Part shown: positions 25,238 to 36,117 of the stretch, one piece after another
How the letters are laid out: each line of letters begins with the position of its first letter
Position numbering within the stretch: position 1 is the first letter of the stretch
The notes under the pieces: generated by a model
Database searches by the model: none
Seen by the model: only the letters and a program-made list of their open reading frames with translations
Told to the model about the DNA's origin: nothing
From: Thermoleophilia bacterium SCSIO 60948
GTDB taxonomy: Bacteria; Actinomycetota; Thermoleophilia; Solirubrobacterales; 70-9
DNA length: 64,000 nucleotides
Direction of reading: 5' to 3'
Assembly: GCA_021496505.1 (NCBI GenBank)
Contig: CP053031.1
Span: 1,240,001 to 1,304,000 of the forward strand
Program-made: the position numbers and the translations under genes

Positions 25238-26874
25238 AGAGACTGGGGATAGGAGCGGTCGTCCTGATCGCCTACGCGGCGCTCTGCGTCGTGATCGCGG
25301 TCGGCGTGCCCGATCCGCGTTGTCCCGAGGGCGAGTGCGCGCCGCCCGACGACGCCGTCGGGCTCGTCCCGGCCGACGCGCTCGCCTACGCCCACGCCGA
25401 CCTCTCCGAGGACTCCGAGGAGCTGGCGGACGGGTTGGCCGTCGTGGCGGAACTGCCGCAGACGAGCTCTGAGCTCGCCCGGCGCGCCCAGGCGGTGATC
25501 GCGCTCCCCGACCTCGGCGGCGTCGGGTTCGAGGAGGACATCGCGCCGTGGATCGGCGAGGAGGCGGCCGTCGCGCTGATCGCGTCGTCCGGCGGCCCCC
25601 CGGAGCCGTTGCTGCTGCTGGAGATCGCCGATCGCCAGGGCGCCGAGGATTTCGCCTCGGGTCTCGGTGCCTCGCGGCAGACGATCGAGCTCGACGGTGT
25701 GACGATCGACGTCGACGCGCGCGGCACGGCTCGCGCGGCGATCGCCGGCTTCCTCGCGGTCGGGCCCGAGCAGGCGGTTCGCCGCGCGGCTGAGACCGCG
25801 GCCGGCGGCGCGAGCGGATCGCTCGGCGCCGACCCGGCGCTCGCGCTCGCGCAGGAGGAGCTGCCGGCGGCGAGGGTCGCCGATCTGTTCATCTCGCGCG
25901 ACGGGATCGAGACGCTGGTCGGCGAGCCGCGCGCCCCGCTCGCGACCTTCGCGCCGTTCGTCGCTCCGGCGTCCTCTCAAGGCTTCTTCGCCGCGGTGGG
26001 CGCCGACCCCGGCAGCCTGCGGATCGAGGCGCTGAGCGTGATCGATCCCGAGCTCGACGACGCCGAGCCGTCGTTCTTCTCCGCCTTCCCGGGCTTCGAG
26101 CCCGAGCTCGATTCGCGGATCCCAGCCGACGCGCTGGCCTACGTCGGCGTGGGTGACCCCGGGAACACCTTCGGGGCCCTGCTCGAGCAGGCGACCTCCA
26201 GCGCGCCCGACATCGCCGCGGGGTTCGACGAGCTCGCGCGACGCATCGGGTCGCGCGACGTTGATCCCGCACCCGCCCTGCAGCGCGCCTTCGTGGGTGA
26301 GGCCGCGCTCGCGCTTTTGCCGCCGATCGCGGCTGAGGAGTCCGATCCGGAGGCGGCCGTGAGTCCCGTGCCGAGCCTCGCCCTGATCGCCGAGCTCGCG
26401 GACCCCGACGGCGCCCGCGAGGCGCTCGCGGCGCTCCAGATACCGCTCGCCGAAGCGCTCGGCGGCGGCGTCGGAGGCGCGAGCTTCGAGGAGACGGAGA
26501 TCGAGGGCGTGACCGCGAGCTCGATCGAGATCAGCCCGACGCTGTCGGTCGCATACGCGATCGCGGGCGAGACCCTCGCCGCGGCGTCCTCCCAGGCCGC
26601 GCTCGGCGAGCTGATCGGCGGGGACGGCGGCCTGGCCGGCAGCGAGCGCTTCGAGCGCGCGCTGGGGGGCACCCCCGGAGAGCCGCTCCTGAGGCTCTAT
26701 CTCGACCTCGCCGGTCTCATCGGCCTCGGCGAGCGGTTCGGCCTCGGTGCCGACCCGGTCTATGCCCAATTGGCGCCCGAGATCCGGCTCCTGCAGGCGC
26801 TCGGGCTGACCGTCTCGCGCGACGGCGACCTGCTTCGCACGGACCTCGATCTGCTGGTCGCCGAGGCGGACTGA
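25234..26874 (+). CDS. DUF3352-type exported protein of unknown function
   Basis: 546 aa. An N-terminal signal/anchor ([20 protein letters not shown]) is followed by a Cys pair (C..GEC) and a large Ala/Glu-rich extracytoplasmic region. Segments such as [14 protein letters not shown] and [18 protein letters not shown] recur about 260 residues apart, suggesting two related halves, as in DUF3352 proteins. No catalytic motif is visible. ATG 25234 overlaps the der stop by 4 nt, so it is cotranslated with der. Function unknown. Confidence 0.75.
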   Translation: MKRLGIGAVVLIAYAALCVVIAVGVPDPRCPEGECAPPDDAVGLVPADALAYAHADLSEDSEELADGLAVVAELPQTSSELARRAQAVIALPDLGGVGFEEDIAPWIGEEAAVALIASSGGPPEPLLLLEIADRQGAEDFASGLGASRQTIELDGVTIDVDARGTARAAIAGFLAVGPEQAVRRAAETAAGGASGSLGADPALALAQEELPAARVADLFISRDGIETLVGEPRAPLATFAPFVAPASSQGFFAAVGADPGSLRIEALSVIDPELDDAEPSFFSAFPGFEPELDSRIPADALAYVGVGDPGNTFGALLEQATSSAPDIAAGFDELARRIGSRDVDPAPALQRAFVGEAALALLPPIAAEESDPEAAVSPVPSLALIAELADPDGAREALAALQIPLAEALGGGVGGASFEETEIEGVTASSIEISPTLSVAYAIAGETLAAASSQAALGELIGGDGGLAGSERFERALGGTPGEPLLRLYLDLAGLIGLGERFGLGADPVYAQLAPEIRLLQALGLTVSRDGDLLRTDLDLLVAEAD

Positions 26875-26885
26875 CGTCAGCTCCG

Positions 26886-26901
26886 GGGTATCCGGATACC
26901 C
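26886..26901. promoter_or_regulatory. 16-bp perfect palindrome overlapping the metK -10
   Basis: GGGTATCC immediately followed by its complement GGATACCC. It overlaps the predicted -10 (TACCCT, 26897-26902), which lies 6 nt before the metK ATG. A dimeric repressor bound here would block transcription of metK. The palindrome could equally be chance. Confidence 0.5.
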
Positions 26902-26908
26902 TCGCGGG

Positions 26909-28153
<1,245 letters not shown>

Positions 28154-28162
28154 CCCGGTCCC

Positions 28163-28195
28163 GCTCGCGCGGCGGCCGTCACCCGCCGCGCGAGC
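28163..28195 (+). terminator. 13-bp GC hairpin after metK
   Basis: GCTCGCGCGGCGG (28163-28175), a 7-nt loop, then the exact complement (28183-28195). There is no T-run. It ends 3 nt before the predicted -10 of priA (TACCGT, 28199-28204). Confidence 0.65.
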
Positions 28196-28214
28196 ACCTA
28201 CCGTGGATCGGCTC

Positions 28215-30380
28215 ATGTCGATCGCCCGAGTCGAACCGCTGACCCGCGCCCGCGCGCTGCGCGGGCCGTTCGACTACCTGATCGGCGAGCGCCTCGGCGG
28301 GGTCGAGGTCGGCGAGCTGCTGCTGGTCCCGTTCGGGCCGCGACGGATCCCGGGGGTCGTGACCGAGCTCGCCGCGGAGTCCGAGCTACCGCGCGAGCGC
28401 CTCGCCGAGCCGATCCGCTCGCTCGGTGTCGCGACCCCGGCCGAGCTCGTCGAGCTCGCCGCGTGGATGGCCGACGAGTACTGCTCGACGGTCTCGCGCT
28501 CGCTCGAGCTCGTGCTGCCGCCGGGCTCGGGCGGTTCGGGCGCCGGCGCCCGGCCGCGCAGCGAGAAGTCGGCGCGGATCACCGACGCTGGTCGCGAGGC
28601 CCTTGTATCGGCGCGGCTCGGCGAGCGACAGCGCGTCGCCCTGGAGACGCTGGCGGCGGCGCCTGAGGGTCACCTCGATCCGGCGGGGCTGCGCCGCGCC
28701 GGCCTCAGCGCCGATGCGCTTCGGCGGCTCGAGGCGCGCTCGCTGCTCGTCCTCGAGCGCGGGCAGCGACGGATGCGGCCGACGAACATCGCGGTCGGCT
28801 CACCGTCGCGACGCGTCGAGCCGACGCCCTCGCAGGCCGCCGCGCACGCCGCCATCGTCGGGCGCCTCGACGCCGGTGGCGGCGAGCTGCTCGTCTGGGG
28901 CGTGACCGGGTCGGGCAAGACCGAGGTCTACCTTGGCGCCGCGCAGGCCGCGCTCGAGCGCGGGCGCGGCGCGATTGTGCTCGTCCCGGAGATCGGCCTG
29001 ACCCCGCAGACGGTCACCCGCTTCGAAGCGCGCTTCGGCGAGCGGGTCGCGGTGCTCGGATCGCACCTGACCGACGCCGAGCGACGCGATGAGTGGGAGC
29101 GCATGCGCACGGGCGAGGCGCGGGTCTGCGTCGGCCCGCGTTCGGCCGTCTTCGCCCCGATCGCCGACCTCGGTCTGATCGTGATCGACGAGGAGCACGA
29201 GGCGGCCTACAAGCAGGAGGGCGATCCGCGCTACGACGCCCGCGAGGTCGCGGCGCGGCGCGCGCGCAACGCCGGTGCCGTGCTCGTCGCCGGGTCGGCG
29301 ACCCCGCGCCCGGAGAGCTGGCTGCGGATGGACCGGGTCGAGCTGCGCGAGCGCGCGAGCGGCCGGCCGCTGCCGCCCGTGGAGATCCTCGACATGCGCG
29401 CCGAGCGCGGCGGCCCGCTCCATCCGGAGTCGCGACGCGCGCTCGCCGAGCTCGGGCCCGACGGCAAGGCGATCGTCCTCGTTCCGCGGCGCGGCTGGTC
29501 TCCGCACGTCTCCTGCCGTACGTGCGGTCGCGCCTGGGGCTGTCCGAGCTGCGACGTCTCGCTCGTCCTGCATCGCGCGACCGGCCGGATGGTCTGTCAT
29601 CACTGCAACCACATCGAGCCGATCCCGACCGACTGCCCGGACTGCGGTTCACGCGGCGTCGCGCAGCACGGGTCCGGCTCGGAGCGGATCGAGGCCGTGA
29701 TCCGCGACCTCGTCACGCCGATCCCGGTCGGCCGGCTCGACGCGGACGCGGCTCGCGGCCGTCACGCGCGCATCCTCAAGGCGTTCGGCGACGCCAGGGC
29801 CGGGGTGCTTGTGGGGACCCAGATGATCGCCAAGGGTCACGACTTCCCCGACGTCTCGCTCTGCGTCGTGCTCGACGCCGACGCGACCCTGCGCTTCCCC
29901 GACCTGCGCGCCGAGGAGCGCACCTTCTCACTCGTCTCCCAGGTCGCGGGACGCAGCGGGCGCGGGGGGGAGGGCCGGGTCCTGGTCCAGACCCTCGCCC
30001 CGGACGCCGATGCGATCCGCCGCGCCGCCGCCCACGATGCCCCCGGCTTCCTCGCCGGCGAGCTCGAGCGGCGCCGGGCGCTCTCCTACCCGCCCTATGG
30101 CCATCTCGTCCGGATCGATCTCTCAGCGCCCGACGAGGCCGATGTCGAGCGAACCGCCGCGGCGCTCGCCTCCGACGTCTCCGCCCGCTTGCCCGGCGAC
30201 GCGCAGCTGCTCGGTCCGGCGCCGCGCTTCCGGCTCCGCGACCGCCACCGTCGCCAGATCCTCGTCAAGGCGGCACGCCGTCCCGCGGCGGTGGAGGCCG
30301 TCCGGGGAGCGATCGAGGAGGCCGCGGCGGCGCGGCGGCTCCAGGGCGTCGCGACGGCCGTCGACGTCGAGCCCGTATGA
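28215..30380 (+). CDS. priA: Primosomal replication restart helicase PriA
   Basis: Reloads the replisome at stalled forks. 721 aa. The N-terminal DNA-binding domain begins ARVEPLTRARALRGPFDYLI. Walker A is GVTGSGKTEVYL and the DEAH-like box is DEEHEAAYKQ. Zinc-binding cysteine pairs (CRTCG, CPSC, CHHC, CPDC) sit near residues 435-485. QVAGRSGRG is helicase motif VI. Only one ATG at the expected position follows TACCGT (28199-28204) with 10 nt spacing. The longer upstream frame is inside metK and was rejected. Confidence 0.95.
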   Translation: MSIARVEPLTRARALRGPFDYLIGERLGGVEVGELLLVPFGPRRIPGVVTELAAESELPRERLAEPIRSLGVATPAELVELAAWMADEYCSTVSRSLELVLPPGSGGSGAGARPRSEKSARITDAGREALVSARLGERQRVALETLAAAPEGHLDPAGLRRAGLSADALRRLEARSLLVLERGQRRMRPTNIAVGSPSRRVEPTPSQAAAHAAIVGRLDAGGGELLVWGVTGSGKTEVYLGAAQAALERGRGAIVLVPEIGLTPQTVTRFEARFGERVAVLGSHLTDAERRDEWERMRTGEARVCVGPRSAVFAPIADLGLIVIDEEHEAAYKQEGDPRYDAREVAARRARNAGAVLVAGSATPRPESWLRMDRVELRERASGRPLPPVEILDMRAERGGPLHPESRRALAELGPDGKAIVLVPRRGWSPHVSCRTCGRAWGCPSCDVSLVLHRATGRMVCHHCNHIEPIPTDCPDCGSRGVAQHGSGSERIEAVIRDLVTPIPVGRLDADAARGRHARILKAFGDARAGVLVGTQMIAKGHDFPDVSLCVVLDADATLRFPDLRAEERTFSLVSQVAGRSGRGGEGRVLVQTLAPDADAIRRAAAHDAPGFLAGELERRRALSYPPYGHLVRIDLSAPDEADVERTAAALASDVSARLPGDAQLLGPAPRFRLRDRHRRQILVKAARRPAAVEAVRGAIEEAAAARRLQGVATAVDVEPV

Positions 30381-30405
30381 GCGACCCGGCCTAGAATCGC
30401 CGACG

Positions 30406-31071
30406 ATGGCCGCAGCCGACCACCCACGTGAGAACGAGGAGCTCGAAGGCGAGCCCGACACGGAGGTCGCCCAGGAGCACGCGGGGGAACTCGACGACGA
30501 GGCGCGTCGGCGCCGTTCGGAGGCCTTCGCCCAGATCGTCACGTTCGGCAACCCGGCGCTCAAGTCACGCGCCTCGGCCGTGACCGAGTTCGGCCCCGAG
30601 CTCGCGGCGGAGGGCGAGCGGATGATCGGCCTGATGCACGACGCGGTCGGCGTCGGCCTCGCCGCTCCCCAGCTCGGCATCCTGCGCCGCATGCTCGTCT
30701 TCCAGTCGGGCCCGGACGCGCGCCCCGAGGCTCTCGTCAACCCCGAGTTCGAGTGGCTCTCCGACGAGACGGAGCTCGGTCTCGAGGGCTGTCTCAGCCT
30801 GCCGCGGATCGCGGTCGACGTCGAGCGCTCGCTGCACGCCGTCGTCCGCGCCCAGGACGTGAGCGGTGAGCCGCTGCTGATCGAGGCGTCGGGGTTCGAG
30901 GCTCGCGTGCTCCAGCACGAGATCGACCACATAAACGGCGTCCTGATGCTCGACCGCTCGCCGCGCTCCCAGCGCCGCGCCGCCCTCAGGGCGCTCCGCG
31001 AGGGCGTCGCCTACCACCCGGACCCCGAAGTCGAGTCCGAGCTCGAAGAGCCGGAGCGAGAGCCCGCTTGA
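30406..31071 (+). CDS. def: Peptide deformylase
   Basis: Removes the N-formyl group from nascent proteins. 221 aa, longer than the usual ~170-190 because of an acidic N-terminal extension of about 45 residues. Metal and active-site motifs are GVGLAAPQL, EGCLSLP (Cys ligand) and QHEIDHINGVLMLD (His ligands and catalytic Glu). ATG 30406 lies 8 nt after TAGAAT (30392-30397). It is coupled to fmt through a TTGA overlap. Confidence 0.96.
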   Translation: MAAADHPRENEELEGEPDTEVAQEHAGELDDEARRRRSEAFAQIVTFGNPALKSRASAVTEFGPELAAEGERMIGLMHDAVGVGLAAPQLGILRRMLVFQSGPDARPEALVNPEFEWLSDETELGLEGCLSLPRIAVDVERSLHAVVRAQDVSGEPLLIEASGFEARVLQHEIDHINGVLMLDRSPRSQRRAALRALREGVAYHPDPEVESELEEPEREPA

Positions 31072-31982
31072 GGCTCGCCTATCTCGGGACGTCGGACTTC
31101 GCCGCCGACGTGCTCGGCCGCCTCGCGGACAGTCGCCACGAGGTCGTGCTCGTCGTCTCCCAGCCCGACCGCCGCAAGGGCCGGGGCCGGAAGCTGGCGC
31201 CGCCGCCGGTCGCCGAGCGGGCCCGCAAGCTCGATCTCGAGCTCGTCCAGACCGCTTCGGTGAACCGGGACGAGGGCGCGGCGCCGGTCCTCGCGGCCGG
31301 CGTGGACGTCGCCGTGGTCTGCGCGTTCGGCCAGCTGATCGCCGAGCCGATCCTCGGCTCGCTCGAGCTGCTCAACGTGCATCCGTCGGCGCTGCCGCGC
31401 TGGCGCGGAGCGGCCCCGATCGAGCGCTCGATCATGGCCGGCGACAAGACGACGGCGGCGGCGATCATGCGGCTGGTGCGCGAGCTCGACGCCGGCCCGG
31501 TCGCGCTCGCCACCGAGGTCGAGATCGGCCCCCGCGAGGACTTCGGCTCGCTGTCGGCGAGGCTGGCGGGGCTCGGGGGCGAGCTGCTCGTCAGCGCGCT
31601 CGACCGGCTCGAGGCCGGCGAGCTCGAGTTCACCGAACAGGAGGCCGACGGCGTGACCTACGCCGAGAAGATCACGGCCTCCGACCGACTGCTCGACCCG
31701 GGGTCGACCGCCGTCGAGCTCGACCGCCGCGTCCGTGCCCTCCATCCCCACATCGGCACGGCGCTCGCACTCGCCGGTGACGAGCGCCTCGGTGTCCTCG
31801 AGGCCCGCCCCTGGGACGGCAACGCCGGCCCCGCGGCCGGCGAGCTCGGAGCCGTCGACGGAGCGCTGCTTCTGGGGACCCGGGAGGGTGCGCTCGAACT
31901 GCTCGTCGTGCGGCCGCCCGGCAAGCGCGAGATGCGGGCGGCCGACTACCTGCGCGGCCGCGAGCTCCCATCGCTGGCCTGA
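31068..31982 (+). CDS. fmt: Methionyl-tRNA formyltransferase
   Basis: Formylates initiator Met-tRNA. 304 aa. The N-terminal formyltransferase domain has LAYLGTSDFAADVLGRL, VVCAFGQLI and NVHPSALPRWRGAAPIERSI; the C-terminal OB-like domain follows AEKITASDRLLD. The start is TTG 31068, which overlaps the def stop. Def and Fmt act at opposite ends of the same formyl cycle, and the operon is conserved. Confidence 0.96.
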   Translation: MRLAYLGTSDFAADVLGRLADSRHEVVLVVSQPDRRKGRGRKLAPPPVAERARKLDLELVQTASVNRDEGAAPVLAAGVDVAVVCAFGQLIAEPILGSLELLNVHPSALPRWRGAAPIERSIMAGDKTTAAAIMRLVRELDAGPVALATEVEIGPREDFGSLSARLAGLGGELLVSALDRLEAGELEFTEQEADGVTYAEKITASDRLLDPGSTAVELDRRVRALHPHIGTALALAGDERLGVLEARPWDGNAGPAAGELGAVDGALLLGTREGALELLVVRPPGKREMRAADYLRGRELPSLA

Positions 31983-32022
31983 GCCCGCGTCGTCGCCCAG
32001 CGGCGTGACTACGATCGCCTGG

Positions 32023-32262
32023 ATGGAGGCGGGTCAGAGCAAGGCCGAGAAGCTGCCGCGACCCGGCTGCCCGTCGTGTGGGGAGCCGTGGCTTCGCCCG
32101 ACCCAGCTCCCCGGTCGCTACCGCTGCGTCTTCTGCCTCCAGCGCTTCGAGCTCGTCTCGCAGTGCGACAACTGCGGCGAGCATCAGACGATCGTGCGGA
32201 TGAAGGCTGACGAGGACCTGCTCTGCCAGCACTGCGGCCGCTCGATGCTGAGGCCGGTCTGA
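32023..32262 (+). CDS. Small double zinc-ribbon protein
   Basis: 79 aa with four CxxC knuckles: CPSCG, CVFC, CDNCG and CQHCG, enough for two zinc ribbons. I do not recognise a named family. ATG 32023 lies 7 nt after TACGAT (32010-32015), so it heads its own leaderless unit. Its stop overlaps the rpe ATG (TGATG), implying co-translation with a pentose-phosphate enzyme. A nucleic-acid or protein-binding adaptor role is possible. Confidence 0.75.
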   Translation: MEAGQSKAEKLPRPGCPSCGEPWLRPTQLPGRYRCVFCLQRFELVSQCDNCGEHQTIVRMKADEDLLCQHCGRSMLRPV

Positions 32263-32948
32263 TGGCCGCGCGCGAGCTTCCTCAGGGCATCCAGGTCGCG
32301 CCGTCGATTCTCGCCTCCGACTTCGCGCGGCTCGGGGAGCAGGTCGATGCTGTGCTCGCCGCCGGCGCGCGCGTCATCCACGTCGACGTGATGGACGGGC
32401 ACTTCGTCCCGCCGATCACGATCGGCCCGCTCGTCTGCGCCTCGATCGCCGACCGGGTGCACGACGCGGGCGGCTTCGTCGACGTCCACCTGATGGTCGA
32501 GCGCCCGAGCGACCACATCGCCGAGTTCGCGCGCGCGGGTGCCGACTCGATCTCCTTCCACGTCGAGGCCGACCCGCACGCGCACCGCACCGCGGCGGCG
32601 ATCCGTGAGGCGGGTTGTCTCGCCGGGATCGCGATCAACCCGGGGACGCAGGTCGAGTCCGTCGCCGCACTCGGCGGCGCGGTCGATTTCGCGGTCGCGA
32701 TGAGCGTCAATCCGGGCTGGGGAGGCCAGGCGTTCATCCCCGAGTCGCCCGCGAGGCTCGAGCGTCTGCGCGAGCTGCTGCCCGAGGTCGCTCTCGAGGT
32801 CGACGGCGGCGTCGACGCGAGGACCGCGGGCCCTGTGGCGGCGGCCGGGGCGACCCTCCTGGTCGCCGGCTCGGCCGTCTTCGGCGCCGAGGACCCCGCG
32901 GCCGCCTTCGAAGCGATCCGCAGCGCCGCGGAGGACGGGGCGGGCTAG
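32262..32948 (+). CDS. rpe: Ribulose-phosphate 3-epimerase
   Basis: Interconverts ribulose-5-P and xylulose-5-P. 228 aa TIM barrel. VAPSILASDFARLGEQV, HVDVMDGHFVP, VHLMVERP, MSVNPGWGGQAFIP and LEVDGGVDARTAGPVAAAG cover the metal and phosphate sites. The ATG overlaps the preceding stop. Its TAG stop shares the four bases CTAG (32945-32948) with the stop codon of the converging antiporter gene. Confidence 0.97.
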   Translation: MAARELPQGIQVAPSILASDFARLGEQVDAVLAAGARVIHVDVMDGHFVPPITIGPLVCASIADRVHDAGGFVDVHLMVERPSDHIAEFARAGADSISFHVEADPHAHRTAAAIREAGCLAGIAINPGTQVESVAALGGAVDFAVAMSVNPGWGGQAFIPESPARLERLRELLPEVALEVDGGVDARTAGPVAAAGATLLVAGSAVFGAEDPAAAFEAIRSAAEDGAG

Positions 32949-34762
32949 CTCCGCGCGCGTGGACCGGCGCTGCCGGCCGCCGACAGGGCACCCGCGACCT
33001 CCTGCCACCAGGCGCGTCGCTCCGGATCGAGGTCGGCCTTCGCCATCCGCCGCACGCACCACTCGGAGACGCGACGCCGGTCGCCCGACGCGACGAGCCC
33101 CTCGCCAGTCACCGCGACGCGACCGTCGGCGAGCTGGACGAGGCTCCCGGCGGAGTCGCGCCTCGTCCGGAGCACGTGGATCACGTCGGCGTCGTCGATC
33201 GCCGTCGGCGCCCCGGAGTCGCCGTCGGTCCGCTCGTCCCATGGACGCACCGTGAATATCTGCGGCGCCGAGCGGACCGGCGGCGCGGGGACCGCGGCCC
33301 GGCCGAGCGGGCCCATACGCCACCGCCCGAGCAGTTGCTCGACATCGCTCAGCACGGCCTGGCGCGCGATCACGTGGAGCTCGTCCCCCGCCTCGATCGC
33401 CGTCGAGCCGCGCGGGGGGATTCCCGTATCGCCGCGGACGATCACGTGGACGAGGGCCTCGCGCGGGAGCTCGAGGTCGCGGATGAGCTGCCCGACCGCG
33501 GCGTCGCCATCGCGCACCCGGTGGATCAGCGACTCACCGCCGAGCCGGCGGATGATCCCCGTCTCGATGATCGGCTTCGGCAGCGCGGGCTCCTGTGTCG
33601 TCAGCCCGAGTCGCTCGGCGAGGGGCTCGAAGGTCGCTCCCTGGACGAGCGTCGAGGTCAGGACGACGAAGAAGATGATGTTGAAGATCACCTCGGCGTC
33701 GGCGATGCCCGCGACCACCGGGAAGGTCGCAAGCCAGATCGGGATCGCCCCGCGCAGTCCCGCCCAGCCCAGCATGAGTCGTTCGCGGACGTTGAAATCG
33801 GTGAACAGCGTCGCTGCGAGCGCCGCGACGGGCCGCGCGAGGAAGATCAGGACCGCCGACAGCCCGAGCGCGGGCAGGGCGACGTCGGCGAGCCCGCTCG
33901 GGAAGACGAGCAGCCCGAGCAGCGCGAAGAGGGAGATCTGCGACACCCATGAGAGCCCCTGGTGGAAGGCGATCACGGTCCCCTTCGCCGGGACGGATCC
34001 CGTGCCCAGGATCAGGGCCGCGAGGTAGACCGCCAGGAACCCGGACCCATGGGCGACGTCCGCGAGGCCGTAGGCGAGGGCCATGGTCGCGATCGACGCG
34101 ACGGGGTAGAGCCCCGGCGTCGGCAGGTCGAGGTTGCGGAACGCCCACCTGGCGGCGAGACCGACCGGGATGCCGATCAAACCGATCAGCAGCTCGGTCA
34201 CGAAGTCGAAAGCCATGTCCGGGAAGCCGTAGGACGGGATCTCGATCCACTCGATGAACCCGACGACGAGCAGCAGGGCGATCGGGTCGTTCATCCCCGA
34301 CTCCCCCTCGAGCGCGCGGGCCAGCTTGCGCCGCAGCGTCGAGCCGCGCAGAACGGCGAAGATCGCGGCGCTGTCGGTCGCGGCCACGGCGCTGCCGACG
34401 ATCAGGCCACCGAGCAGCGAGAGGTCGAAGAAGACGTAGGCGGCGACCCCGGCGATCAGCGCCGTGACGAGCGTGCCGACGAACGCGAGCGAGACCGCGA
34501 TCCCGAGCACGGGGCGGATCTCGCTCCAGCCCGCCGCCAGCCCGCCCTCGAACAGGATCAGGATCAGCGCGATCGTCCCGAGCGTGCGCGTCAGCTCGGT
34601 GTCGGAGAACTCGACGCCTCCAGGGCCCTCCGAGCCGATCAGGATCCCGAGCGCGAGGAAGAGGAGCAGGCCGGGAACGCGGACCCGGTCGGCCGCCTTC
34701 GCGGCGATCAGGCCGGCGCCGAGCAGCAGCCCGGCGACGAGGATGATCTGGCCGTCGCTCAC
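32945..34762 (-). CDS. CPA1/NhaP2-type cation:proton antiporter with TrkA-C domain
   Basis: 605 aa. The first ~395 residues form about 12 membrane helices. Ion-path motifs are AVAATDSAAIFAVLR and EGESGMNDPIALLL. A TrkA-C/RCK-C-like cytosolic domain follows (~residues 400-490), ending with DELHVIARQAVLSDVEQLLG. This matches potassium or sodium/proton antiporters of the NhaP2/CvrA type; the ion is not readable. The C-terminal ~100 residues are a variable soluble tail. GTG 34762 overlaps the stop of the upstream flippase gene, so the two form an operon. Confidence 0.9.
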   Translation of the reverse strand: MSDGQIILVAGLLLGAGLIAAKAADRVRVPGLLLFLALGILIGSEGPGGVEFSDTELTRTLGTIALILILFEGGLAAGWSEIRPVLGIAVSLAFVGTLVTALIAGVAAYVFFDLSLLGGLIVGSAVAATDSAAIFAVLRGSTLRRKLARALEGESGMNDPIALLLVVGFIEWIEIPSYGFPDMAFDFVTELLIGLIGIPVGLAARWAFRNLDLPTPGLYPVASIATMALAYGLADVAHGSGFLAVYLAALILGTGSVPAKGTVIAFHQGLSWVSQISLFALLGLLVFPSGLADVALPALGLSAVLIFLARPVAALAATLFTDFNVRERLMLGWAGLRGAIPIWLATFPVVAGIADAEVIFNIIFFVVLTSTLVQGATFEPLAERLGLTTQEPALPKPIIETGIIRRLGGESLIHRVRDGDAAVGQLIRDLELPREALVHVIVRGDTGIPPRGSTAIEAGDELHVIARQAVLSDVEQLLGRWRMGPLGRAAVPAPPVRSAPQIFTVRPWDERTDGDSGAPTAIDDADVIHVLRTRRDSAGSLVQLADGRVAVTGEGLVASGDRRRVSEWCVRRMAKADLDPERRAWWQEVAGALSAAGSAGPRARS

Positions 34763-36117
34763 AGGCCGGCGTCCTCGCTGAGCCGGAGCTGCGCGGTCCG
34801 CTCGTCGCGCTCCGACAGGCGCCCGGCGCCGCTGCGTGCTCGGGGGTAGAGCACCGCGAGCGCCGCGAAAAGGGCCAGGGCCGCGCCGAGGAAGCCGGTC
34901 TCGACGCGGAGCGCCGGCTCCAGCGGACCGGCGACGCACCAGGCCAGGAAGGCGACCGCGGCACCGAGCCAGCACGCGGCGGCCGCGCGGGCGAGACCCC
35001 CGGCGAGAGCGGCCTGGCTGAGCGTCGTCGAGGCGAGATAGAGCCCCATCCCCGCCGCGACGAGGCAGAGCTCGCCGCGGCCGTAGGTGAACTCGTCCGA
35101 GAACGCGAGCTGCATGACGGCCGGGCCGACGAGCAGCAGCCCGGCGATGACGGCGACCGTGAAGCCCGAGATCGCCACCAGGACCGTGCGTACCGCGCGG
35201 TCGAACTCGGTCTCGGAGTCGGCGCCGCCCTGGGCGTGCAGGCGCGTCAGGTGGGGGAGGATGCTCGTCGAGACGCCCTGGAAGACGACGAGCGGCGCCC
35301 GGGCGACCATCAGCACGTTGAAGACGAACCCCGCGAGCGCCGCGCCCTCGATCGAGCTGACGAGCAGCGGTCCGGCGTTCAGGAGCGTCTGCTCGGCGGC
35401 CATCACACAGAGGACCGCCGCTGCGAAGCCGGTTCCCGAGCCTGATCGCTCCTCGGTCGGGTCGTCGATCGGCGCCGGTGCCGGACCACCGCGTACGAGC
35501 GCGATCGGCACGACGACGAGGCTGATGAACGGCGCCGCGACGATGCCGAGCGCGACGACGGTCTGGCCCGATGCGATCCCGAGCGCGACGAGCAGCGCGA
35601 AGGCGGCGCGGCCGAGCGACTCGCAGATGATGATCGCCGCGACGGCCCCGAAACGGCGGCGGCCGGCCATGTAGCCGCGGGCGAAGAAGCTAGCCGCGAA
35701 CGCCAGGACCGCGACGACCAGGATCCAATAGAGGGTCTCGTTGCCGTCGAGCAGGTCGTCGGTCAGCGGCTCGCGAAAGGCCAGCGCCGCGGCCAGCCAG
35801 CCGATCGCGACGACGGCCTCGATCCGCGCGGCGGCGAGGATCGCGCGTCGCGGCGAGGCGCCGTGGGCCTCGCGCTCGGAGATCGACCGCGACAGCAGCT
35901 GCTCGACCGGCCGGTGCAGGACCGAGATCAGGACGAAGACCGCGGACCACAGGACGACGACCTGTCCGTAGTCCTCGGCGCTCAGGTTGTGGGCGGCGAG
36001 CGAGAAGTAGACGTACGTCGTCAGTCCCGCCAGGCCGATGCCGACCGACAGGCCTCCGGCCGAGCGGGCGAAGCGCCGAGTCTCGGTTCCCGTCTCACCG
36101 TCCGAAGTCGCCGCCAC
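34759..36117 (-). CDS. Oligosaccharide flippase / polysaccharide biosynthesis membrane protein
   Basis: 452 aa, about 12-14 hydrophobic segments. RSAGGLSVGIGLAGLTTYVY, LSAEDYGQVVVLWSA and LLSRSISEREAHGASPR resemble Wzx/RfbX-type flippases of the MATE/MOP superfamily that export lipid-linked glycans. GTG 36117 was chosen because TACCGT (reverse strand, 36129-36124) is 6 nt upstream; the much longer frame (to 36951) is antisense to ribD. Coupled to the antiporter gene. No glycosyltransferases are nearby, so the substrate is unknown. Confidence 0.8.
   Translation of the reverse strand: MAATSDGETGTETRRFARSAGGLSVGIGLAGLTTYVYFSLAAHNLSAEDYGQVVVLWSAVFVLISVLHRPVEQLLSRSISEREAHGASPRRAILAAARIEAVVAIGWLAAALAFREPLTDDLLDGNETLYWILVVAVLAFAASFFARGYMAGRRRFGAVAAIIICESLGRAAFALLVALGIASGQTVVALGIVAAPFISLVVVPIALVRGGPAPAPIDDPTEERSGSGTGFAAAVLCVMAAEQTLLNAGPLLVSSIEGAALAGFVFNVLMVARAPLVVFQGVSTSILPHLTRLHAQGGADSETEFDRAVRTVLVAISGFTVAVIAGLLLVGPAVMQLAFSDEFTYGRGELCLVAAGMGLYLASTTLSQAALAGGLARAAAACWLGAAVAFLAWCVAGPLEPALRVETGFLGAALALFAALAVLYPRARSGAGRLSERDERTAQLRLSEDAGL

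Noticed and set aside
26875-26908. Possible SAM riboswitch before metK
   Set aside because: Only 34 nt separate the genes and the start is predicted leaderless.
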